From Weeksellaceae bacterium (GTDB taxonomy: Bacteria; Bacteroidota; Bacteroidia; Flavobacteriales; Weeksellaceae), in assembly GCA_022701475.1 (NCBI GenBank), contig JAKOOI010000373.1:1-5523 (forward strand): DNA of 5,523 nt, read 5' to 3'. This document shows positions 1-5,488 of this stretch, in pieces. Numbering within the stretch: position 1 is the stretch's first letter; every line of letters begins with the position of its first letter. The notes beneath the pieces were generated by a model. The model was not told where the DNA came from. It saw only the letters and a list, made by a program, of their open reading frames with translations, and did no database searches. Both the position numbers and the translations under genes were made by a program.

Positions 1-340
1 TAATGCTTCAGCCACCGCCAAAGCTGCCACCGAGTTTTCCCGGACAGCCGCTGCGTTAGATAAAAAAGCAATTCCTGAAAACAGGCTGAATACCCTGAAA
101 AAAGAAGCCGCAGCTATTTCAGGAAATCAAAACATCAGCGCTCAGCGTAAATCTTTCTACAGTCTTTCCGATGCGATGATTGCATTGACAAATGAATTTA
201 AAATTTCAGAGAATCCTGTGTATGTACAGTATTGCCCGATGGCCGATGGAAGCTGGCTGAGCAGTGAGAAGAAAATTGTCAATCCGTATTACGGAAGCGC
301 TATGCTGTCCTGTGGAAATATAAAGGCTGAAATAAAGTAG
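1..340 (+). CDS. DUF3347 / CusB-like C-terminal domain protein (5' end missing)
   Basis: The reading frame enters from the left edge (codons begin at base 2) and runs 112 codons to TAG at 338-340. The first half is Ala/Lys-rich and predicted helical. The second half carries the diagnostic segment: VYVQYCPM (residues 74-80 of the visible part), then WLSSEKKIVNPYYG (85-98), then MLSCG (101-105). A CPM motif, a WLS..K.I.NPYYG block and a terminal CG are the hallmark of the DUF3347 family. That family occurs in Bacteroidota as small lipoproteins and as the C-terminal part of RND-efflux periplasmic adaptors of the CusB type. The two cysteines (visible residues 78 and 104) are candidate metal or disulfide ligands. 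The protein is probably periplasmic or membrane-anchored, with a role in copper or other heavy-metal handling; that role is inferred from the family. Whether it is a stand-alone DUF3347 protein or the end of an adaptor cannot be decided without the missing 5' part. The spacer after it contains no convincing terminator. Confidence 0.85.
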   Translation, partial: NASATAKAATEFSRTAAALDKKAIPENRLNTLKKEAAAISGNQNISAQRKSFYSLSDAMIALTNEFKISENPVYVQYCPMADGSWLSSEKKIVNPYYGSAMLSCGNIKAEIK

Positions 341-371
341 AGATTTCTTTCAGGCCACGTATTTCATCCGA

Positions 372-647
372 TCAATCAATTAACTCTTTTAAAAGGGGAG
401 CAGGATTTTTATTGCGTTCACCAGGTGCAGGCACTGAGTGAGGGTTGGAAGTACGCAAAGCCGCGAAGAATACTGAAAAAATACGGGTATAAGGCGCAAG
501 GAATCTGGCAAAGTCACATTTTACTCTGCTGATCACATTACCGTTTACGATTACCATTCTGCCGGAATAAATAACACTATTCAATTTTATCTCTGATAAA
601 ATCCTTGCACCTCCCAACGCCAGGCATTCAGAAACTCTTTGCGCCAT
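372..647 (-). CDS. Doubtful small hypothetical ORF (91 codons)
   Basis: An ATG-initiated open frame of 91 codons ends 31 bases past the stop of the rightward DUF3347 gene and starts 43 bases downstream of the monooxygenase stop, on the same strand as the latter. I do not recognise the product. It has no signal peptide, no clear domain and an uneven composition: a basic, aromatic middle (around RIFSVFFAALR) followed by a Pro/Asn-rich tail. About half of the frame lies over the GCAAAG-word repeat and the palindrome at 386-395. That suggests the translation is a by-product of repetitive spacer DNA, not a gene. No Bacteroidota-type promoter was found upstream. It is listed only because the frame is intact and long enough to be called by gene finders. 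Confidence 0.18.
   Translation of the reverse strand: MAQRVSECLALGGARILSEIKLNSVIYSGRMVIVNGNVISRVKCDFARFLAPYTRIFSVFFAALRTSNPHSVPAPGERNKNPAPLLKELID
455..513. repeat. Degenerate GCAAAG-word repeat cluster
   Basis: Within 59 bases four related words appear in one orientation: GCAAAG (455-460), GCGAAG (463-468), GCGCAAG (494-500) and GCAAAG (508-513). They come as two close pairs separated by an AT-rich stretch. From memory, spacers of Flavobacteriia often carry direct repeats built on GCAAAGACGCAAAG, and this looks like a decayed copy. The words are visible; the family link is an inference. Confidence 0.35.
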
Positions 648-690
648 TGCATTTTACAATAATATTATACCATTGGTAAAAAGCAGATCA

Positions 691-1809
691 TCATATTTCC
701 AGCTTAAATACCTTTTCTATCATTTTACGGCTGACGGATTCGGGAATCCGGCGCATTAAAAAATTCCGTAAGGCTGTTCCTCTTTCCCATTGGGAAACCA
801 CACCGATCCTCCGGCTGGTGCTCACCACATAATCTACCTTGGTACTCCTGATTTTCTGAAATTTCTCAAAAACGGTATTCCAGTTTCTATCCTGTTTCCG
901 GAGTTTTCCGATGATGTAAGCATCTTCAATCGCCTGGCAGGCACCCTGGCCCATATTGGGCGTGGTGGCATGGGCGGCATCCCCGATGAGGCACAGGTGG
1001 TCCGTATGCCATACCGGAAGAGGGGAAAGGTCGGTAAGGCCATTGAAGATCAGGTCTTCCGGTTGGGTTGCTTCGATGATCTCGGCAACGGGAGATCTGA
1101 AATCAGTAAAATAGGAAAGCACCGTTTTTTCAGGGCGGTATTTTTCTTCATTGATGACTGCATACCAGTATACTTTTTTGGCTGTCATTCTTACAAACCC
1201 GAACCGCTTTCCTTTTCCCCACATCTCAAAAGCTTCGTGTTCATACTTTTCCGGAAGATCGATAAGAGCCAGTCCGCGCCAGCATTTCTGTCCGGCGCTG
1301 CGGATATGTCCGGTCTGAAGGATCAGGTTTCTGGTCTTCGACTTGATGCCGTCTGCCCCGAACACCACAGCGCTTTCCACCCGTTTCCCGTTGCTGAAAT
1401 CAAGAAAATAATTTCCTCTCTTTTCAATGGATTGCAGGGAATGGTTGAGCCGGATATTTTCAAAACCGAAGCTTTCCGCCAGGATCCGCTGCAGATCGGC
1501 CCGGTGAACGGCTACGTTGCAGGATCGGTATTTTGTTTCCAGCCCCAGCACATCCGTTTTGGAAATAATCCTGAAGTTTTTGTCGGTAACGGAGATGCCG
1601 TGGATCTTGTTTCCGGCCTGTTCTATTTTTTCTTTCAGTCCCAGCTGATCAAAGACCTGCATGGCGTTTACGGCCATCATAATGCCGGAACCTACCGGTT
1701 TTATTTCCGGAGCAGACTCATAAAGGACACAGCTGATGCCCTGCTGCTTCAGGACATTGGCCAGGGTGAGCCCGCCGATGCCGGCTCCGATGATGGATAC
1801 GGAATTCAT
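691..1809 (-). CDS. FAD-dependent monooxygenase, class A flavoprotein (HpxO/UbiH-like)
   Basis: The 372-residue product is full length for single-component class A flavin hydroxylases (PF01494 type). These use NAD(P)H and O2 to hydroxylate an aromatic or heterocyclic substrate in the cytoplasm. Visible motifs: the N-terminal Rossmann fingerprint GAGIGG (residues 8-13) with E31 at the end of the second strand; the arginine-bearing HRADLQR (102-108); the DG motif GADG (151-154) between FAD and NAD(P)H sites; and the GD motif IGDAAHATTP (275-284) followed by NMGQGA and IEDA. The segment KPVGSGI near residue 40 and R202 followed by Y214-W-Y216 resemble the urate hydroxylase HpxO, where an Arg and a Tyr at similar positions matter. 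No purine genes are adjacent, so the substrate is unknown. TetX-like and salicylate-hydroxylase-like roles are also possible. No membrane anchor or signal peptide is seen. The ATG overlaps the upstream lipoprotein stop by ATGA, so the two are probably co-transcribed and translationally coupled. Confidence 0.9.
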   Translation of the reverse strand: MNSVSIIGAGIGGLTLANVLKQQGISCVLYESAPEIKPVGSGIMMAVNAMQVFDQLGLKEKIEQAGNKIHGISVTDKNFRIISKTDVLGLETKYRSCNVAVHRADLQRILAESFGFENIRLNHSLQSIEKRGNYFLDFSNGKRVESAVVFGADGIKSKTRNLILQTGHIRSAGQKCWRGLALIDLPEKYEHEAFEMWGKGKRFGFVRMTAKKVYWYAVINEEKYRPEKTVLSYFTDFRSPVAEIIEATQPEDLIFNGLTDLSPLPVWHTDHLCLIGDAAHATTPNMGQGACQAIEDAYIIGKLRKQDRNWNTVFEKFQKIRSTKVDYVVSTSRRIGVVSQWERGTALRNFLMRRIPESVSRKMIEKVFKLEI

Positions 1810-2405
1810 GGTTTCAGTTGTGTAAGTTCATTGATCAGCCGCTCCTGTTTCCGGATGAAAAGCTCCAGGCTGTCCGGTTTCAGAAGATGTGCCTGCTGGT
1901 ATTTTTCAATTTCAGGAAGGGTTTTCCTGATTTTAAAGACCGTATACAGGTTATTGACTTTCTGCATATTTCCGGTAAGCCGGAGAATCAGCGCTTTTAC
2001 AGTCTTTACTTTCACCCTGTATTTTTCAGCACTTACTGTAATTTCATTTTCAATCCCATGCTTCAGCAGTGAATCGGTGATGTTGCTGCTCTGATTGCCG
2101 GCGTCGCGGTAATAGGCATCAGATGTATTGAAGACCGGCTCATACTGCTCAAGAATCTTCCTTTTTCCTTCCTGAATATTTAGGATTTTATCGTCGAGAG
2201 CAGATAATTCCTTATCGTTTTTCATGAGGTTGGAATAAATCCGGTCGACCATGTTATCATCATACCGGCTGCTTTCAAAGGAGCCTTTTGAAAAAGAATT
2301 CGTCTGATCCACTGCATTTTCGATTAATGGTTTATTCCCAGATCTGTTTTCAGTACAGGAAAAGAGGATAAAAAAAAGCGGAACGGTGATAAATGTTTTT
2401 TTCAT
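1806..2405 (-). CDS. Small lipoprotein of unknown function, helical/coiled-coil
   Basis: The 199-residue product starts with a lipoprotein signal peptide: MKK, a hydrophobic core (residues 7-15) and the lipobox LFSC with acylated Cys17. It should be exported and anchored in a membrane of the envelope. Residues 18-50 are polar and low in structure. Residues 52-90 and 126-198 are rich in Lys, Glu, Leu and Ile with heptad-like spacing, predicting long helices or coiled coil (for example MKNDKELSALDDKIL and the C-terminal ELFIRKQERLINELTQ). I recognise no family, catalytic motif or metal site. It is the first gene of a pair: its TGA overlaps the ATG of the FAD monooxygenase (shared bases 1806-1809). 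Its base composition is more AT-rich than the propeller gene upstream. No clear TAnnTTTG promoter is visible in the 133-base gap before it, so read-through from the upstream gene is possible. The gene call is secure; its function is not known. Confidence 0.8.
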   Translation of the reverse strand: MKKTFITVPLFFILFSCTENRSGNKPLIENAVDQTNSFSKGSFESSRYDDNMVDRIYSNLMKNDKELSALDDKILNIQEGKRKILEQYEPVFNTSDAYYRDAGNQSSNITDSLLKHGIENEITVSAEKYRVKVKTVKALILRLTGNMQKVNNLYTVFKIRKTLPEIEKYQQAHLLKPDSLELFIRKQERLINELTQLKP

Positions 2406-2538
2406 GATGGCTATGTAAGGTTTAATTTTAAATAAAGAGGCATGCCGGGATGATTTGCTTTTCTGATCAGATGTTGAAGATAGTTAAAAATTCAGATACC
2501 AGCTCATCCATTCGACTTGCATTTTTCTGTTGAATATT

Positions 2539-3786
2539 TTATTCATACTTAGCAAAATCCACCGCAAAGATACATCGGTTCACCTGGCTTCCATTTTGCG
2601 CGCCGGCATTAGGCTCAAATTCAGTCAGGCTCCACAGATAATTATACTGGGACTCGTAGTACAGCGATTCCGCTCCGTAGGGCCACCGGAAGCGGACCGT
2701 GTCATCGGCACCATCGGTATACCGGGCCAGTCTGGCACTGGAGCCGTACGAATTGCTGGGAGAGCCGGTACAGGAAAGCCAGGTCCGGTTTCCTTTTCTG
2801 AGCACCCCCTGTATGCCATGGGCATGGTTATCTGCGAAAAGGCTGTTTTTCGGTGCCACCGATACAATGCCGGTATTCTGGAGTTTCCCATCGGCATCCA
2901 TGGGAAATCCGAAAATCCTGGGAGTAATGGAAGCATCAGCACTGCCGGAGTAATATTGTCCGGTCCAGAATTGGGTTCCTTCGGTATTGAGCTGTATGGT
3001 GGAAAAAGGATTGGCGTTGTTGATTTTCTGGTATCCCGTCTGGGGAAGGACATACCGGTAATTGAAAGCAAACAGATTGCCGCTGGCATCCTTGCCGCAT
3101 TTGTCACTGGTCGTATCGCCGGTACTTACTTCAATAATCTTATTCAGGTCGAATACCCGGACGCCCAGATTCGTGCTGCTGATGTAGAGTTTATCTTTGA
3201 AATAAGCCATTCCGCCGGCATGCACGTTCAGCGGGGCATAAGAGCCGTATTGTGAGTAACCCGCCGGGCTTGCCGGAAGATCAGGCTGTACGAGGAGAAT
3301 ATGGCGATAGGTAAGGTAAGCAGCTGAGCTAGGACTGATGTCGATCAGGGTGATGCGCGAACCTTTGAATGCAGCATCATCCTTTGCATACCAGCTCACC
3401 AAGAGGTAACGGATGCCGTTTCTGGAGAATCCTGCAATGCCCTGCGGCCTCCAGAGCGCTGTTGTCTCATCGTCGGTATTCCAGCGGATGCCCCGCACCC
3501 GGTTTTCCTCTGGAATATTGAAACCGTAGACTTCAGTATAAGCGCTTCCGCCTATAGCCTGGCGGTTTTTGTTGAGCTGGGACGGATTCAGAAAGCTAAA
3601 ACCTGAATTGATGTAGGTGCCGGTATCCACATAAGCATTTACACTTACATCTGTATCTGCAGACGCTCTGCCGGTAAGGGTCTTTAAGGATTGCGCTTCT
3701 TCTGTTGAGGTAACGCCGGTATTCTGGCATCCGGTGCCGGTCAGGGCGCATACAAGCATCCCTGCAAGAAATTTTTTCTGAATCAT
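2539..3786 (-). CDS. Secreted lipoprotein, probable beta-propeller, function unknown
   Basis: From the ATG at 3784-3786 the product has 415 residues. A frame extended two codons upstream would start at TTG (3790-3792); the ATG is preferred because it gives a normal MIQKKF signal-peptide start. A hydrophobic core is followed by GTGC, with probable acylated Cys20 (Gly at -3 is atypical for a lipobox). The mature part is rich in Gly, Tyr, Trp and Asn with regularly spaced strand-like segments: WRPQGIAGF (112-120), LLVSWY (128-133), NVHAGGMAYF (187-196), LYISSTNLGVRVFD (200-213), FNYRYVLPQ (241-249), NHAHGIQGV (320-328) and YNYLWSLTEF (381-390). This pattern fits a beta-propeller of the NHL/YncE sort. 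Recurrent GI/GM motifs with H189, H321 and H323 could form a binding site. The NVHAGGMAY and LGVRVFDL segments remind me of secreted actinobacterial proteins. No enzyme activity can be assigned. GC content is visibly higher than in the lipoprotein gene downstream. Confidence 0.82.
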   Translation of the reverse strand: MIQKKFLAGMLVCALTGTGCQNTGVTSTEEAQSLKTLTGRASADTDVSVNAYVDTGTYINSGFSFLNPSQLNKNRQAIGGSAYTEVYGFNIPEENRVRGIRWNTDDETTALWRPQGIAGFSRNGIRYLLVSWYAKDDAAFKGSRITLIDISPSSAAYLTYRHILLVQPDLPASPAGYSQYGSYAPLNVHAGGMAYFKDKLYISSTNLGVRVFDLNKIIEVSTGDTTSDKCGKDASGNLFAFNYRYVLPQTGYQKINNANPFSTIQLNTEGTQFWTGQYYSGSADASITPRIFGFPMDADGKLQNTGIVSVAPKNSLFADNHAHGIQGVLRKGNRTWLSCTGSPSNSYGSSARLARYTDGADDTVRFRWPYGAESLYYESQYNYLWSLTEFEPNAGAQNGSQVNRCIFAVDFAKYE

Positions 3787-4103
3787 AATCAATAATGTGA
3801 CAGGTTTTCAATCGGATGCGAAACTAGAGGATTCCCGGAGAAACCGGATTTCATTATGATGAATTATATGTTACATTTACACTGATAATAAAATCGAAAC
3901 AAATGCCGACCCATATAAATCTGATCGTAAAGGAAAGAGAAAGGGAATCAGCCGTTATGGATTACCATTTATTATCAACTTACTTCAAAGCATCGTTCCT
4001 GTTACGGAGGAAAGAAAATTAAAAAAAGTTATATCTCGTGATAATATGCTAAAAAAAACGGAGCCTGAAAATCAAGCTCCGTGTACGTATATTCCGTTAA
4101 AAA
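3787..4103. other. AT-rich spacer between rpoD and the propeller lipoprotein gene
   Basis: This gap holds the rpoD terminator at its right end and, at its left, the leader of the leftward lipoprotein gene. On the minus strand TAGTTTCG (3819-3826) matches the Bacteroidota -7 consensus TAnnTTTG at all but one position, but no proper TTG -33 box lies at the right distance, so it is only a weak promoter candidate. A short CCGG hairpin (3835-3838 with 3844-3847) sits just upstream of it. A rightward 39-codon ATG frame (3903-4022) exists but has no coding signature. Otherwise nothing is seen. Confidence 0.5.
4051..4082 (-). terminator. Intrinsic terminator of rpoD
   Basis: Read on the minus strand, the arm ACGGAGC (pairing bases 4076-4082 with 4058-4064, 7 bp) closes an 11-base loop that can itself pair TGA with TCA. 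It is followed at once by eight T residues (complement of A4051-4058). It lies 22 bases after the rpoD stop. This is a textbook rho-independent terminator and isolates rpoD from the lipoprotein gene downstream. Confidence 0.9.
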
Positions 4104-4970
4104 TTACTTCCCTAAATAAGATTTCAGGATCTTACTTCTGGTATTGTGCTTCAGTCTTTTGATCGCTTTTTCCTTGATCTGGCGAACACGTTCTCTGGTA
4201 AGATCGAAAGTTTCGCCGATTTCTTCCAGCGTCATCGGGTGTTTCCCGTTAAGCCCGAAATACAGCCTTACCAGATCCGCTTCCCTCGGTGTCAGGGTAT
4301 TCAGCGCTCTTTCAATCTCGATCTGCAGGGATTCCAGCATCAGGTCTTTATCCGGGCTCGGTGATTCCCCTGAACGCAGTACATCGTAAAGATTGGAGTC
4401 TTCCCCTTCTACCAGCGGCGCATCCATGGACAGGTGCCTTCCGGAGTTTTTCATCGATTCCTTGATGTCTTCTTCGCTCATGTCCAGCACTTCGGCCAGC
4501 TCTTCCGGGGAAGGAGGTCTTTCGTTCTCCTGTTCCAGGTGGGCATAAGCCTTGTTGATCTTATTGATGGAGCCGATTTTATTCAGCGGCAGCCTTACAA
4601 TCCTGGATTGTTCTGCCAACGCCTGTAAAATTGACTGACGGATCCACCAAACTGCATACGAGATAAATTTGAAACCTCTGGTCTCATCATACCTTTTTGC
4701 CGCTTTCATCAGTCCCAGATTCCCTTCATTGATCAGATCCGGCAGGGAAAGCCCCTGGTTCTGGTACTGCTTGGATACGGAAACCACGAAACGGAGATTG
4801 GCCTTGATCAGCTTCTCCAGTGCGGCTCTGTCGCCTGCCCGGATCCTTTGTGCCAGTTCTACCTCTTCGTCCGCCGTAATCAGTTCCACTTTACCGATTT
4901 CCTGCAAATACTTGTCTAATGAAGCAGTTTCCCTGTTGGTTACCTGCTTGGTGATTTTTAATTGTCTCAT
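4104..4970 (-). CDS. rpoD: Primary (housekeeping) RNA polymerase sigma factor RpoD/SigA
   Basis: The 288-residue product is the Bacteroidota-type primary sigma-70 factor, which directs core RNA polymerase to housekeeping promoters (in this phylum TTG at -33 and TAnnTTTG at -7). Domains in order: a short N-terminus with no acidic region 1.1; region 1.2 (about 15-48, [16 protein letters not shown]); region 2 (about 50-120) with the core-binding [15 protein letters not shown] and the -10-recognising [11 protein letters not shown] (104-114); region 3 (about 125-205, RLPLNKIG through the SMDAPL and GEDS linker segment); and region 4 (about 215-280) with the -35 helix-turn-helix [19 protein letters not shown] (247-265). 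The lack of region 1.1 and of the non-conserved insert explains why it is half the length of E. coli RpoD; this is normal for the phylum. The ATG at 4968-4970 is the natural start because the preceding DNA is AT-rich spacer and [10 protein letters not shown] is the usual flavobacterial N-terminus. The gene is monocistronic with its own terminator. Confidence 0.98.
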   Translation of the reverse strand: MRQLKITKQVTNRETASLDKYLQEIGKVELITADEEVELAQRIRAGDRAALEKLIKANLRFVVSVSKQYQNQGLSLPDLINEGNLGLMKAAKRYDETRGFKFISYAVWWIRQSILQALAEQSRIVRLPLNKIGSINKINKAYAHLEQENERPPSPEELAEVLDMSEEDIKESMKNSGRHLSMDAPLVEGEDSNLYDVLRSGESPSPDKDLMLESLQIEIERALNTLTPREADLVRLYFGLNGKHPMTLEEIGETFDLTRERVRQIKEKAIKRLKHNTRSKILKSYLGK

Positions 4971-5138
4971 CTATTTTATCCTCGAAAAAGAGTTTCTACC
5001 TATTATACGCCCGGGAAAGTAAAAAGGTTACACTGTTAATAAAAAAAATACAGAAAATAAAAGAACATTCCGGAAAATAATTGTAATTTGCCGGTCTTGC
5101 GACTTATTCCAGCACCTTATCCAGAGCCGCCTCCCGCC

Positions 5139-5153
5139 ATCGAATTTTTCGAT
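5139..5153. repeat. Small perfect hairpin ATCGAA-TTT-TTCGAT
   Basis: Bases 5139-5144 pair perfectly with 5148-5153 around a three-base loop. No T-run follows on either strand, so it is not an obvious terminator. It sits in a spacer whose surrounding sequence (5100-5200) looks familiar from Chryseobacterium genomes, though I cannot verify this. Confidence 0.4.
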
Positions 5154-5202
5154 ACAACAGTCTCTACTGAATTTTAATACCTGTAATTAAGGTTCAATGT
5201 GA

Positions 5203-5297
5203 TTTTTTTCAGGAGCTGTTTCCCGCTATCCACTGTATCTTTTTCCGCCTTTGCTGCCTGCCGCCGCAGAAAAAGGATGCCGTTCCTATCGGGGCTA
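5203..5297 (-). repeat. Structured flavobacterial spacer element (recurrent type)
   Basis: Read on the minus strand the element begins TAGCCCCGATAGGAACGG (5280-5297), continues GGCATCCTTTTTC, passes through a GC-rich variable loop and returns with GAAAAAGAT. It then ends GGATAGCGGGAAACAGC, TCCTGAAAAAAA. The arms GAAAAAGGAT (5269-5278, plus strand) and ATCTTTTTC (5237-5245) pair over 9 bp with one bulge, enclosing 23 bases. From memory, a very similar sequence with the same ends and a variable middle stem occurs in many flavobacterial spacers. I know no established name or function. The stem is seen; the family claim is recollection. Confidence 0.5.
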
Positions 5298-5339
5298 AAA
5301 GAGATCATACAATCATTTTCTACAGAAGATATCTGACTT

Positions 5340-5459
5340 TTATTTTATCAAAGTGAATTTCCGGTATCCTGCCTCCTCTTCCGCGGCGGCTGCAATAGAT
5401 GGGTAATGGGTGTCAGGATACGATACGGAATACCTCCGTGGATTAAACCTATAAGGTTT
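5340..5459 (-). pseudogene. Possible 3' remnant of a lost gene
   Basis: On the minus strand a 39-codon open frame with no ATG, GTG or usable start ends at TAA (5340-5342). Its last part reads YPDTHYPSIAAAAEEEAGYRKFTLIK in segments (YPDTHYPSI, then AAAAEEEAG, then YRKFTLIK). This has the composition of a real soluble protein C-terminus: a strand, an acidic Ala/Glu helix and a basic end. The frame is stopped upstream by a TGA (5460-5462) located inside the nested palindrome. It could be a decayed gene end cut off by that repeat, or a chance frame. I do not recognise the family. Confidence 0.25.
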
Positions 5460-5478
5460 TCAAAAACCTTATAGGTTT
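5445..5478. repeat. Nested 16-bp inverted repeat (AAACCTATAAGGTTTT type)
   Basis: Left arm AAACCTATAAGGTTTT (5445-5460) and right arm AAAACCTTATAGGTTT (5463-5478) are perfect reverse complements separated by CA. Each arm is also palindromic on its own (AAACCT, ATA, AGGTTT), so the DNA can form one long hairpin or two short ones. It is too AT-rich at the turn and lacks a T-run outside the stem, so it is not a standard terminator. Sequences of this type are frequent in Chryseobacterium spacers as far as I recall. On the plus strand the right arm ends in TAGGTTTG (5472-5479), an exact match to the Bacteroidota -7 box, with no clear TTG box upstream. Confidence 0.75.
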
Positions 5479-5488
5479 GACGTTCACC

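Larger units (their letters stand above)
341..690. other. Spacer between convergent genes, with short palindromes and no convincing gene
   Basis: This 350-base gap separates the 3' ends of the rightward DUF3347 gene and the leftward monooxygenase gene. Visible structure: a 10-bp palindrome CTTTTAAAAG at 386-395, a cluster of GCAAAG-like words at 455-513, and an 11-base palindrome TACCATTGGTA at 668-678. None has the hairpin-plus-T-run shape of an intrinsic terminator. One 91-codon leftward ORF (372-647) lies inside and is treated separately as doubtful. No tRNA-like fold or promoter matching TAnnTTTG was seen. Confidence 0.6.

Noticed and set aside
668..678. Palindrome TACCATTGGTA as terminator of the monooxygenase operon
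   Set aside because: The arms are only 5 bp around a single central base and no T-run follows in the right direction.
790..2094. 434-codon rightward open frame
   Set aside because: It lies antisense to the FAD monooxygenase and the lipoprotein gene, both of which have clear motifs. Its translation has no domain and long Phe/Cys/Ser-rich stretches typical of an antisense shadow.
2463..2470. CTGATCAG palindrome in the gap before the small lipoprotein gene
   Set aside because: An 8-bp palindrome is easily expected by chance, with no second copy or promoter beside it to suggest an operator.
2530..3255. 241-codon rightward open frame
   Set aside because: It is antisense to the propeller lipoprotein gene; no recognisable domain, and it arises from the higher GC of that gene.
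3819..3826. TAGTTTCG as promoter -7 box of the propeller gene
   Set aside because: It matches TAnnTTTG except for one base, but no TTG -33 element lies about 19 bases upstream, so it is not listed as a feature.
3903..4022. 39-codon rightward ATG frame in the spacer
   Set aside because: Very charged, unrecognised product. A weak TACATTTA box lies upstream, but there is no matching -33 element and no coding bias, so it is likely a chance frame.
4971..5100. TATAAT-like sequence upstream of rpoD as a promoter
   Set aside because: GTATAATAG on the minus strand resembles an E. coli -10 box, but Bacteroidota primary sigma does not use that consensus and no matching -33 box is present.
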